Source of the DNA: Clostridiales bacterium
GTDB lineage: Bacteria; Bacillota; Clostridia; Oscillospirales; Oscillospiraceae
Direction: 5' to 3'
DNA: 64,000 bases
Assembly (NCBI GenBank): GCA_022785125.1
Contig: JALFRA010000040.1
Coordinates: 1-64,000, forward strand
The notes beneath the pieces were generated by a model, which worked only from the letters and a program-made list of their open reading frames with translations, did no database searches and was not told the origin of the DNA. Below, piece after piece: positions 1 through 6,119 of the stretch (positions are counted from its first letter, which is position 1; the number at the start of each line of letters is the position of its first letter). The translations under genes were made by a program, and so were the position numbers.

Positions 1-179
1 ACTTCAGCGCCGGGTTTACCCTGGATACCTATACGCACATCACCAACGAGATGCAGAGAGGTGCGGCGGAGAAGATCGGCGGCTTCATGGAAACGGCCAC
101 GGCCAGACCGGAACCCGAGCCGCCCGACCCGCCGGAGGAGAGCCGGTGCAAGGTGATCCCGTTCGAGAGAGTGGGGTAA
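1..179 (+). CDS. Tyrosine recombinase (integrase), C-terminal fragment
   Basis: Reading from base 3 gives 58 codons ending at TAA 177-179; the 5' part lies outside the window. The segment contains the motif TLDTYTHI, which carries the catalytic tyrosine nucleophile of phage and ICE integrases, followed by the usual short helix and a Pro/Glu-rich tail. Such enzymes join element ends to a chromosomal attachment site. The gene points toward the tRNA-Pro at 1268-1343, the common layout of an integrase next to its tRNA attachment site. Family assignment is firm; the element type cannot be told from the fragment. Confidence 0.85.
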   Translation, partial: FSAGFTLDTYTHITNEMQRGAAEKIGGFMETATARPEPEPPDPPEESRCKVIPFERVG

Positions 180-253
180 AAACAAAGAATGCCCAAGGGA
201 CGAAAGTATGTCCCTTGGGCATTGCAATTTGAGTATCGGACAGAAATAAAAGG

Positions 254-970
254 TCAAAGGGCGGCGGAACATTCAAAGTCATCCGCTACAATCTCGACTG
301 TATCGTCGGCGGAGTTTTTATCGTTGGAGAAGTCTCCTTCAAAAAACCATTTGTAAGCTCGAACACTAATTGCTTTGGTTTCCACCAAATCAAGGCCGCC
401 GCCGATAACGGCACCAACACCAGGGACGAGCTTCCCTAAGTTGATAATGCCCTTGCTTCCGAATTTGGTGATGAATCTAAATCCTACTTTCTGGTTGATC
501 TTTGTTAAAACCTTTCCCGGGATCTTCTTAATCAAACCATTCGCGAATTTTACCCCAAACTTGATTCCTGCCTGTTTAACCAGTTCATTTACAGCTACAC
601 CAGCAAGACAGGCGTACACAAATGTCTGAGTTTGGTCGCTGTTCAGTTCAAAGCCGGCCATATATGCGGTGCAGGCGATCATGCGCATCTGCACATACAA
701 AACACTGCCAATATTAGCGGGCAAGGTAACAGGCATCGTAATGATTCCGCCAAATCCAGTAATGAACCCAGAGGTAGTGCATTTGATAATTTGATTATTG
801 ATCATGGCCTTGCATGCCTGCTGATTGGTGGGATATTTGTCTAAATAGTCGTTGGCCAATTCCGCTACAGATGGACTCACATAGGGAACGCCATTCAGAC
901 ATTTTTCGTAGCAGCTGTCAAGAAGCGCCATAATATCTTCTTGAGAAATGCCCTTCTTCTCTTTGCTCAC
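254..970 (-). CDS. EcsC-family protein
   Basis: A 238-residue protein with a GTG start at 970 and a GGAG about 11 bases upstream. It has the features of the EcsC family: a glycine-rich hydrophobic stretch (GFGGIITMPVTLPANIG, near residue 70), a second hydrophobic block with QTFVYACLAGVAVNEL, and a late glycine-rich segment (LVPGVGAVIGGGLDLVET). The N-terminus is polar and helical. EcsC proteins are membrane-associated and their biochemical role is not settled. Its place between an integrase and the tRNA attachment site makes it likely cargo of the integrative element. Confidence 0.7.
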   Translation of the reverse strand: MSKEKKGISQEDIMALLDSCYEKCLNGVPYVSPSVAELANDYLDKYPTNQQACKAMINNQIIKCTTSGFITGFGGIITMPVTLPANIGSVLYVQMRMIACTAYMAGFELNSDQTQTFVYACLAGVAVNELVKQAGIKFGVKFANGLIKKIPGKVLTKINQKVGFRFITKFGSKGIINLGKLVPGVGAVIGGGLDLVETKAISVRAYKWFFEGDFSNDKNSADDTVEIVADDFECSAAL

Positions 971-1231
971 AACACACTCACTCCAAAGCTGATTTTTGAA
1001 TCAAGGATTTGCTTGCTCAAAATTCAAAATCATTATATCGAACATGAACAAAAAACTCAAGAATTTATCGGAATCCACGACAGCAATATAGGCATTTCTC
1101 CCGTTAGGGATGGGTTAGGGATTTGGTGGTTTCGGCGGCACCTCTACCTCGAGTGCCCGTCGCTTTCCTGCCCCTAAAATCACCGCGGAACAGCAATCGC
1201 CAAAACCGCAAAAATCGAACTAAAAACACAG
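971..1231. other. Intergenic, no gene seen
   Basis: AT-rich spacer between the EcsC gene start and the tRNA-Pro terminator. It should hold the EcsC promoter. No ORF with a credible ribosome site and no clear repeat were found. Confidence 0.5.
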
Positions 1232-1257
1232 AAAAACCGCCTGTTTAGGCGGTTTTT
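1232..1257 (-). terminator. Intrinsic terminator after tRNA-Pro
   Basis: An 11-bp perfect stem (1232-1242 with 1247-1257) and a GTTT loop, with A/T tracts on both sides, so it can work in both directions. It lies 11 bases past the tRNA-Pro 3' end. Confidence 0.85.
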
Positions 1258-1267
1258 CCAAGAAAGG

Positions 1268-1343
1268 TGGTCCGAGTGACAGGATTCGAACCTGCGGCAT
1301 CCTGCTCCCAAAGCAGGCGCGCTACCAACTGCGCTACACCCGG
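1268..1343 (-). tRNA. tRNA-Pro (anticodon TGG)
   Basis: The reverse strand folds into a full cloverleaf. The 7-bp acceptor stem pairs CCGGGTG with CACTCGG with one G-T wobble. The D arm has AGTTGGTAG, the anticodon stem CCTGC/GCAGG holds a TTTGGGA loop with anticodon TGG, and the T arm has GGTTCGAATCC. The CCA end is encoded (1268-1270). It decodes proline CCA and probably other CCN codons. It is also the probable integration site of the element on its left. Confidence 0.95.
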
Positions 1344-1374
1344 ATATGAAGTTGTGGGGTGGCCCGGGCGTATT

Positions 1375-1413
1375 CTCCCAAAGCAAACGTGCTACCAGCT
1401 GCATTACACCCGG
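1375..1413 (-). pseudogene. Decayed 5' half of a tRNA-Pro gene
   Basis: This stretch matches the 5' half of the neighbouring tRNA-Pro, from acceptor strand to anticodon loop, with about six substitutions; it then stops matching just past the TGG anticodon. Similarity continues a further 11 bases or so upstream of the tRNA 5' end (ATATGAAGTT against ATATGTAGTT). It lies between the promoter at 1443-1471 and the intact tRNA, as expected for the residue of a tRNA gene split by an integration event. Confidence 0.75.
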
Positions 1414-1442
1414 ATATGTAGTTTACCAGCATAACAGGTATT

Positions 1443-1471
1443 ATTATAATATATATCACCAAGGATTGCAA
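1443..1471 (-). promoter_or_regulatory. Promoter for tRNA-Pro
   Basis: On the reverse strand TTGCAA (1466-1471) is followed after 17 bases by TATAAT (1443-1448). Transcription would first cross the decayed tRNA half and then the intact tRNA-Pro. Confidence 0.7.
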
Positions 1472-1519
1472 GCATCCAATCAAATATGTTATGATGCTCT
1501 TTGTGAGGTGAATAAATCG

Positions 1520-2188
1520 ATGCGAATGAGAAAAAAGCCCAACCTGGCTCCCCGGATGGAGCGGTGTGCCCGTGTCCTGATCTCTGATCCTGCTGCCCTG
1601 CGGGGCCGTTGGATGAGCCTGATGCCCCAAGCAAGCGTTCTCTACCTGGAACTGGGCTGTGGTAAGGGGCGTTTTACTGCCGAGACCGCCGCACAAAATC
1701 CCCAGGCCCTCTACATTGCAGTGGAACGGGTACCTGACGCTATGGTTATCGCCATGGAGCGGGTATGCGCCATGGATCTGCACAATGTCTTCTTTATCGA
1801 CGGCGATGCCGCCGACCTGACTGAGCTCTTCGCCCCCAGCGAGGTGGACCGCGTCTACATCAACTTCTGCGATCCCTGGCCCGGCAACCGGCACGCCAAG
1901 CGCCGCCTGACCCACCCTGATTTTCTGCTGCGCTACCGTCAAATCCTTTCCCGGAAGGGTGAGATCCACTTCAAGACAGATAACCATGATCTGTTTGAGT
2001 GGTCCCTGTTCCAGTTCCCCAAGGCGGGGTTCCAACTCTCCCAGGTCACCCGTGATCTCCATGCCAATGGTATCTGCGGCGTCATGACCGACTATGAGGA
2101 AAAATTCCACAACCTGGGCACCCCCATCAATCGGTGCGTAGGTTCCATCGCTCCCCTGCCTGTCTCCCACAAAAACGCAGAGCCATAA
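1520..2188 (+). CDS. trmB: tRNA (guanine-N7-)-methyltransferase
   Basis: A 222-residue SAM-dependent methyltransferase that makes m7G46 in the tRNA variable loop. ELGCGKGRFT near residue 43 is the SAM-binding loop. NFCDPWPGNRHAKRRL, residues about 113-128, is the TrmB signature that binds tRNA and the target guanine. ATG 1520 is chosen because GAGGTG lies 9 bases upstream and the product has normal family length. The open frame does extend back across the tRNA-Pro region, but that part resembles no TrmB N-terminus. It is convergent with the 5'-nucleotidase gene. Confidence 0.93.
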   Translation: MRMRKKPNLAPRMERCARVLISDPAALRGRWMSLMPQASVLYLELGCGKGRFTAETAAQNPQALYIAVERVPDAMVIAMERVCAMDLHNVFFIDGDAADLTELFAPSEVDRVYINFCDPWPGNRHAKRRLTHPDFLLRYRQILSRKGEIHFKTDNHDLFEWSLFQFPKAGFQLSQVTRDLHANGICGVMTDYEEKFHNLGTPINRCVGSIAPLPVSHKNAEP

Positions 2189-2190
2189 CC

Positions 2191-2225
2191 ATCAGGGCCT
2201 GCCGCAACGAGCGGCAGGCCCTGAT
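2191..2225. terminator. Terminator hairpin between convergent genes
   Basis: A perfect 15-bp GC-rich stem (2191-2205 with 2211-2225) and an AACGA loop sit between trmB and the 5'-nucleotidase gene. Flanking T tracts are weak, so the hairpin may act with both strands or as a 3' stabiliser. Confidence 0.7.
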
Positions 2226-2229
2226 TCCT

Positions 2230-4167
2230 TTATCCACGATAGCGGTGGTAACCACGTCCCTTTTGTCCTCCATAACGGCGGCGGCGTCCTCTGGTAGCAA
2301 TGCGATAAACAATCAATACGATCAAGGCCAGCACTACAAGGCAGACGACAAGAGCGATCCAACCTACCAGGTTCAGCCCTTTCAGCAGGCTCACCGGATT
2401 CAGGGACGCCTCCTCCACCTTGCGTCCCTCTGGTGCGGCATAGCGGCTGTCCACCGTACCCATGGACTGGAGGTAAGTGGCCAGAGCATACCACTCCTTC
2501 AGTTCCGAGCCATTAGGAGTATAAATGATTTGGTCCTCAAAATTGGTCACCGGGTTGCCCTGAGCATCCTTGGGCGTAATGGTCAGAATACCAAAGGACT
2601 GGTCATTGACCGTACCCAGCATCTGGCCGGTATACAATCCGGTCACCACCCGGTAGAGCTTGTCGTCCTCCAGCGGCACGGTGGTACCGTCAGGCAGCAC
2701 CTGGGCATAGTCATTTACCCGATTGAGGATGATCCGATAGGGGTTCCAGGTCCAGGTCATTCCCGAACCATAAATCTGGGCGGCGGGCATCAAGCCGGTC
2801 ACAGAAGCGTCTACCTCAAAGGCATCCCTCAGTTCCCGGCCGGTGATCCACACCGAGATCAGCGGATAGCCAGGGGTACCGTCAGCGCCGGAGCCCAGAG
2901 AGGAGACGTTAAACACATCCGATGTGGTGATCTCCCCAGCAGAGAAGGACTCCCGGATCACGCCCGCTGCCACCACGGCGAAATCCACCGGCACATAGTC
3001 CTCCCCCTCTGCCCGCTGAACAGCATAGATGTAGGAGTCGGCAATCAGATTGCCCAAGGTATCCTCCTTATGCTCCTTGCCGAACTGGGAGATGGGGGTA
3101 AAGTCAAACTCCGACCGGGCCAGCACCTGATTGAAGGTCAGTCCGAACCGGGAGAGGTACTCCTCTTCGATGATAGGCTGAAAGGACTGGGCCAACCGCT
3201 CCATCTCAGTATTAGCCGTCACTGTCTCGTCCACCGGCACCAGCCGGTAATCATAGTCAGTGACAGTACCGGCATCGTCCAGTTCCAGAGCCAGCACACC
3301 CAGATTAGTGGTATACTCTCCGCAGGAGACAATCAGGGTATCATTGACCTGAATCGGCTTCTCCAAGGTAGAGTGGGTGTGGCCGGAGATGATCACGTCA
3401 ATGCCGTCCACCGCACGGGCCAGCTCATAGTCCTCCCCTTTTCCGCCGTCAGTGCCGGTGTGGGAGAGACACACGATCACAGAGGGGCCTTCCAGCTGGG
3501 CCAGTTCCGCTTCCAGGGCCGCCACCTCTCGCCGGGCAGCATCGGCCACAGGCTCAAATTCCATGCCCGACATGGGAGCGCAGGCATCCGCGTCCTCCCC
3601 CATCAGGCCGAAAATACCGTAGTTGATCCCGCCTCGGGTGAGGATGATGTGATCCTGCACGCCGTAGTGCTCCATGGCCTGGATCAGTTCCTGACTCCCA
3701 GCCCCGTCCAGCACCGTACCGTTGGACTGCACAATGGCGGGCACCCGGCTTCCGCTGGCGGCTGCCGTCTCCAGCATCTGAGCCAGGCCGGAGGCACGGT
3801 AGTCAAATTCATGGTTGCCCAGGGTGGTCACATCATACCCCATAGCCCCCAGTGCCTTCAGTTCCGGCGCCTGGGTGGCATAGATGGTTTGAAACAGGGT
3901 TCCCATAGAAAAATCGCCGCCGTCCACCGTAATGGCGTCAGGGTATTTGACCCGCTCCAGCGCAAGAAGGGTTGCCAGACGGGTATAGCCACCATATTCC
4001 CCGCCATCTTCCGAAGGCGCAGGATAAAAATGGTCATGGGTATCGTGGGTGAACAGAATCACTGCGTCGTGGCTGCTCTCAGCCGCTCCCCAGGCCGGAC
4101 AGATGGAGATCAACAAAATAAGGGTCAGAACTGTCAAAAAAAGCCGTTTCAGGCCATGATGCACCAT
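2230..4167 (-). CDS. Membrane-anchored 5'-nucleotidase / 2',3'-cyclic phosphodiesterase
   Basis: A 645-residue extracellular metallophosphoesterase of the UshA/5'-nucleotidase family, which releases phosphate from nucleotides at the cell surface. A signal peptide (hydrophobic core FLTVLTLILLISICPAWG) is followed by the two-metal catalytic motifs THDTHDH, DGGDFS, GNHEFD, SHTG and GHTHS in order, then the C-terminal substrate-binding domain (from about residue 370). A C-terminal membrane helix (WIALVVCLVVLALIVLIVY) and an Arg/Gly-rich cytoplasmic tail anchor it. ATG 4167 follows a strong AAGGAGGG. The frame stays open upstream to 4464 over the infC promoter and is not expected to be translated. 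The exact substrate cannot be read from sequence. Confidence 0.9.
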   Translation of the reverse strand: MVHHGLKRLFLTVLTLILLISICPAWGAAESSHDAVILFTHDTHDHFYPAPSEDGGEYGGYTRLATLLALERVKYPDAITVDGGDFSMGTLFQTIYATQAPELKALGAMGYDVTTLGNHEFDYRASGLAQMLETAAASGSRVPAIVQSNGTVLDGAGSQELIQAMEHYGVQDHIILTRGGINYGIFGLMGEDADACAPMSGMEFEPVADAARREVAALEAELAQLEGPSVIVCLSHTGTDGGKGEDYELARAVDGIDVIISGHTHSTLEKPIQVNDTLIVSCGEYTTNLGVLALELDDAGTVTDYDYRLVPVDETVTANTEMERLAQSFQPIIEEEYLSRFGLTFNQVLARSEFDFTPISQFGKEHKEDTLGNLIADSYIYAVQRAEGEDYVPVDFAVVAAGVIRESFSAGEITTSDVFNVSSLGSGADGTPGYPLISVWITGRELRDAFEVDASVTGLMPAAQIYGSGMTWTWNPYRIILNRVNDYAQVLPDGTTVPLEDDKLYRVVTGLYTGQMLGTVNDQSFGILTITPKDAQGNPVTNFEDQIIYTPNGSELKEWYALATYLQSMGTVDSRYAAPEGRKVEEASLNPVSLLKGLNLVGWIALVVCLVVLALIVLIVYRIATRGRRRRYGGQKGRGYHRYRG

Positions 4168-4253
4168 AATACTCCCTCCTTGTCCCCATTCTGCCATAAT
4201 TCCAATGAAAAGGAAAGCAAAAAATAGTCTGGATTTTTTCTTCTGTTTTCTAC

Positions 4254-4282
4254 TTGACATTGGGCTACTCCTTTGATATACT
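4254..4282 (+). promoter_or_regulatory. Promoter of infC-rpmI-rplT
   Basis: Consensus TTGACA (4254-4259), a 17-base spacer and TATACT (4277-4282). The start of transcription should be near 4289, giving a leader of about 170 bases before infC. Confidence 0.85.
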
Positions 4283-4288
4283 GTTTGG

Positions 4289-4456
4289 GCACAATAAAGC
4301 AGGAAGGTACCTCCGTCCTCACCTCCAGCATCAGCAAAGAGGTCAACATGGTCAGCGGCGCGCCGTGTGTTCGGCGTGGCTGTTCTGTTGTGGCGCGGGT
4401 ACCGGAATGCGGTAACCGCGTTTTTGTATGCAGCAAAGAATTGGAGGTGCTTTCGT
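4289..4456 (+). promoter_or_regulatory. infC operon leader with attenuator (probable L20 leader)
   Basis: The leader contains an 11-bp hairpin with one mismatch (4394-4404 with 4410-4420) followed by TTTTT, an intrinsic terminator placed before the coding region. In Bacillus and relatives, ribosomal protein L20 represses this operon by promoting termination in the leader. The position and structure here fit that model. The exact L20-binding fold was not derived. Confidence 0.6.
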
Positions 4457-4990
4457 ATCAGCAAACAGGGTCATCAGATCAACGAAGAGATCCGCGACAA
4501 AGAAGTCCGGCTCGTTTCCGACAGCGGCGAGCAGCTGGGTATCATGTCCGCCCGTGAGGCGCTGGAGCGCGCCATCGAGCAGAATCTGGACCTGGTGAAG
4601 ATCTCTCCCAACGCCGTGCCCCCCGTGTGCAAGCTCATGGACTATGGTAAGTACAAGTTCGAGCAGACCAAGCGGGAGAAAGAGGCCCGGAAAAATCAGC
4701 ACGTCGTGGAGATCAAGGAAGTCCGTATGTCGCCGGGCATTGACGTGAACGATTTTAACGTCAAGCTCCGTAACGCCCAGAAGTTCCTGAGCCAGGGCAA
4801 TCGGGTGAAGGTCACCGTCCGCTTCCGCGGCCGTGAAATGGCCCACACCGATATCGGCAAGGGCCTGCTGCTCAAGTTTGCGGAACAGTGCAGCGAGGTG
4901 GCCGCGTTGGATAAGGACCCCAAGCTGGACGGACGGCATATGTCCATGTTCCTCTCTCCCAAGGTTGCCAAGGACGGCAAAAAGTCCTGA
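4457..4990 (+). CDS. infC: Translation initiation factor IF-3
   Basis: A 177-residue protein, the family's usual length. IF-3 binds the 30S subunit, keeps subunits apart and proofreads start codons. The N-domain begins ISKQGHQINEEIRDKEVR; the C-domain holds the conserved block VKVTVRFRGREMAHTDIG. The start is inferred to be the non-canonical ATC at 4457, because GGAGGT (4443-4448) sits 8 bases upstream and homology starts exactly here (B. subtilis IF-3 begins with ISK from ATT). Non-AUG starts let IF-3 repress its own synthesis. The only in-frame ATG upstream, at 4367, lies before the attenuator and lacks a ribosome site. It is first gene of the infC-rpmI-rplT operon. Confidence 0.93.
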   Translation: MSKQGHQINEEIRDKEVRLVSDSGEQLGIMSAREALERAIEQNLDLVKISPNAVPPVCKLMDYGKYKFEQTKREKEARKNQHVVEIKEVRMSPGIDVNDFNVKLRNAQKFLSQGNRVKVTVRFRGREMAHTDIGKGLLLKFAEQCSEVAALDKDPKLDGRHMSMFLSPKVAKDGKKS

Positions 4991-5030
4991 TGCAATCCCC
5001 TGAAATCCAAAGACAAAGGAGTTAACCACC

Positions 5031-5234
5031 ATGCCTAAACTGAAAACTCACTCCGGCGCGAAGAAGAGATTCAGCCTGACCAAGTCCGGCAAGGTCAAGC
5101 GCGCCCATGCCTTCAAGTCCCACCTGCTCAACGGCCACGGCAAGGACACCAAGCGTAAGAGAGGCCTCCGCGCCGGCGCTTATGCGGACAAGACCAACGA
5201 GCCCGCCATCAAGCGCATGATCCCCTACAAATAA
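5031..5234 (+). CDS. rpmI: 50S ribosomal protein L35
   Basis: 67 residues, very basic, beginning PKLKTHSGAKKRFSLTKSGK, the L35 signature, and ending in the typical IKRMIPYK. AAGGAG lies upstream of ATG 5031. It is the second gene of the infC operon, 40 bases after infC, and is co-regulated with rplT. Confidence 0.97.
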   Translation: MPKLKTHSGAKKRFSLTKSGKVKRAHAFKSHLLNGHGKDTKRKRGLRAGAYADKTNEPAIKRMIPYK

Positions 5235-5274
5235 GATAATTCCGATTTTACCTTAACATAGGAGGCTTTTTACA

Positions 5275-5631
5275 ATGGCAAGAGTGAAAGGCGCGATGAT
5301 GACGCGCAAGAGAAGAAATAAGATCCTCAAGCTGGCCAAGGGCTACTGGGGTGCCAAGAGCAAGCACTTCAAGATGGCCAACGAGCAGGTCATGAAGTCC
5401 CTGACCTACGCCTACACCGGCCGTCGGCTGAAGAAGCGTGACTTCCGCTCTCTGTGGATCACCCGTATCTCCGCCGCCTGCAAGATGAACGGCATGAACT
5501 ACTCCACCTTTATGAACGGCCTGAAGAAGGCTGGCGTGGAGATCAACCGCAAGATGCTGGCCGAGCTGGCTGTCAACGACAAGGCCGCTTTCACCGCTCT
5601 GACCGAGATGGCCAAGGCTCAGCTGGCCTGA
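5275..5631 (+). CDS. rplT: 50S ribosomal protein L20
   Basis: 118 residues with the long basic N-terminal helix ([18 protein letters not shown]) and a globular C-terminus ([20 protein letters not shown]). It is an early 23S rRNA-binding assembly protein and, in Firmicutes, the repressor of this operon through the leader. ATG 5275 is preceded by AGGAGG. It is last gene of the operon, followed by a strong terminator. Confidence 0.97.
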   Translation: MARVKGAMMTRKRRNKILKLAKGYWGAKSKHFKMANEQVMKSLTYAYTGRRLKKRDFRSLWITRISAACKMNGMNYSTFMNGLKKAGVEINRKMLAELAVNDKAAFTALTEMAKAQLA

Positions 5632-5641
5632 GTTTGAATCC

Positions 5642-5681
5642 AAAATTCCTGTGTTCCTCTTCGGAACACAGGAATTTTTTT
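5642..5681 (+). terminator. Terminator of infC-rpmI-rplT
   Basis: A 16-bp stem (5642-5657 with 5663-5678), loop TCTTC, running into a T tract. Strong intrinsic terminator 10 bases after rplT. Confidence 0.93.
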
Positions 5682-5687
5682 ATGCCC

Positions 5688-5744
5688 TTGACAAAACCAG
5701 TCTAACGGGATAGACTACAAGCAGGAAGTCTATCCCATTAGACA
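5688..5744 (+). promoter_or_regulatory. BlaI-type promoter with two palindromic operators
   Basis: TTGACA (5688-5693), 17 bases, TAGACT (5711-5716). Two 18-base dyads surround the start of transcription: AGTCTAACGGGATAGACT at 5699-5716 and, in the opposite orientation, AGTCTATCCCATTAGACA at 5727-5744. Each is an AGTCTA/TAGACT palindrome. The first covers the -10, the second lies just before the ribosome site. This arrangement fits autorepression by the BlaI-like dimer encoded at 5757. Confidence 0.8.
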
Positions 5745-5756
5745 AAGGAGGTTCCT

Positions 5757-6107
5757 ATGGAGACGCCCAAAATTTTTGAAAGCGAATACCGGTTCTGTCT
5801 CATTCTCTGGGAGCACGAACCGGTAACATCCACAGAGCTGGTAAAGCTGTGTCAGGCCCAGCTGGGCTGGAAGCGCACCACCACCTACACCGTCATCAAG
5901 CGTTTGGGGGAGCGGGGCGTGCTGAAAAATCAGGACGGGCTGGTGACCGCCCTGATCTCCAGGGAGGACGCCCAGGTGTCCGAGCTGGATGAACTGATGG
6001 AGAAGAAGTTCCAGGGCTCCCTTCCCGCCTTTCTGTCTGCCTTCGCCCGCAGACAGTCTCTGACCGAGAAAGAGGTAGAGGAAATCCGCCGCATCATCGA
6101 AAAATAA
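5757..6107 (+). CDS. BlaI/MecI/CopY-family transcriptional repressor
   Basis: 116 residues. A winged helix-turn-helix with the family motif LGWKRTTTYTVIKRL is followed by a C-terminal dimerisation helix pair that the partner protease would cut. AAAGGAGG precedes ATG 5757. It is paired with the M56 membrane protease 12 bases downstream, the standard BlaI-BlaR1 unit, and two palindromic operators lie in its own promoter. The inducing signal is unknown; a beta-lactam response should not be assumed because the partner lacks a recognisable penicillin-binding domain. Confidence 0.92.
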   Translation: METPKIFESEYRFCLILWEHEPVTSTELVKLCQAQLGWKRTTTYTVIKRLGERGVLKNQDGLVTALISREDAQVSELDELMEKKFQGSLPAFLSAFARRQSLTEKEVEEIRRIIEK

Positions 6108-6119
6108 GGAGGTCCTGCC

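Larger units (their letters stand above)
1..1343. mobile_element. End of an integrative element abutting tRNA-Pro
   Basis: An integrase C-terminus (1-179), an EcsC-family gene on the other strand (254-970) and a tRNA-Pro (1268-1343) lie side by side. A decayed copy of the tRNA 5' half follows at 1375-1413. Integrase next to tRNA is the classic signature of a tRNA-targeting island or prophage. The other end and the displaced tRNA 3' end would lie left of the window. The boundary is inferred. Confidence 0.5.

Noticed and set aside
1346..1519. N-terminal extension of trmB to an upstream ATG
   Set aside because: It would be translated from the relic tRNA and promoter region, has no homology to TrmB and no ribosome site.
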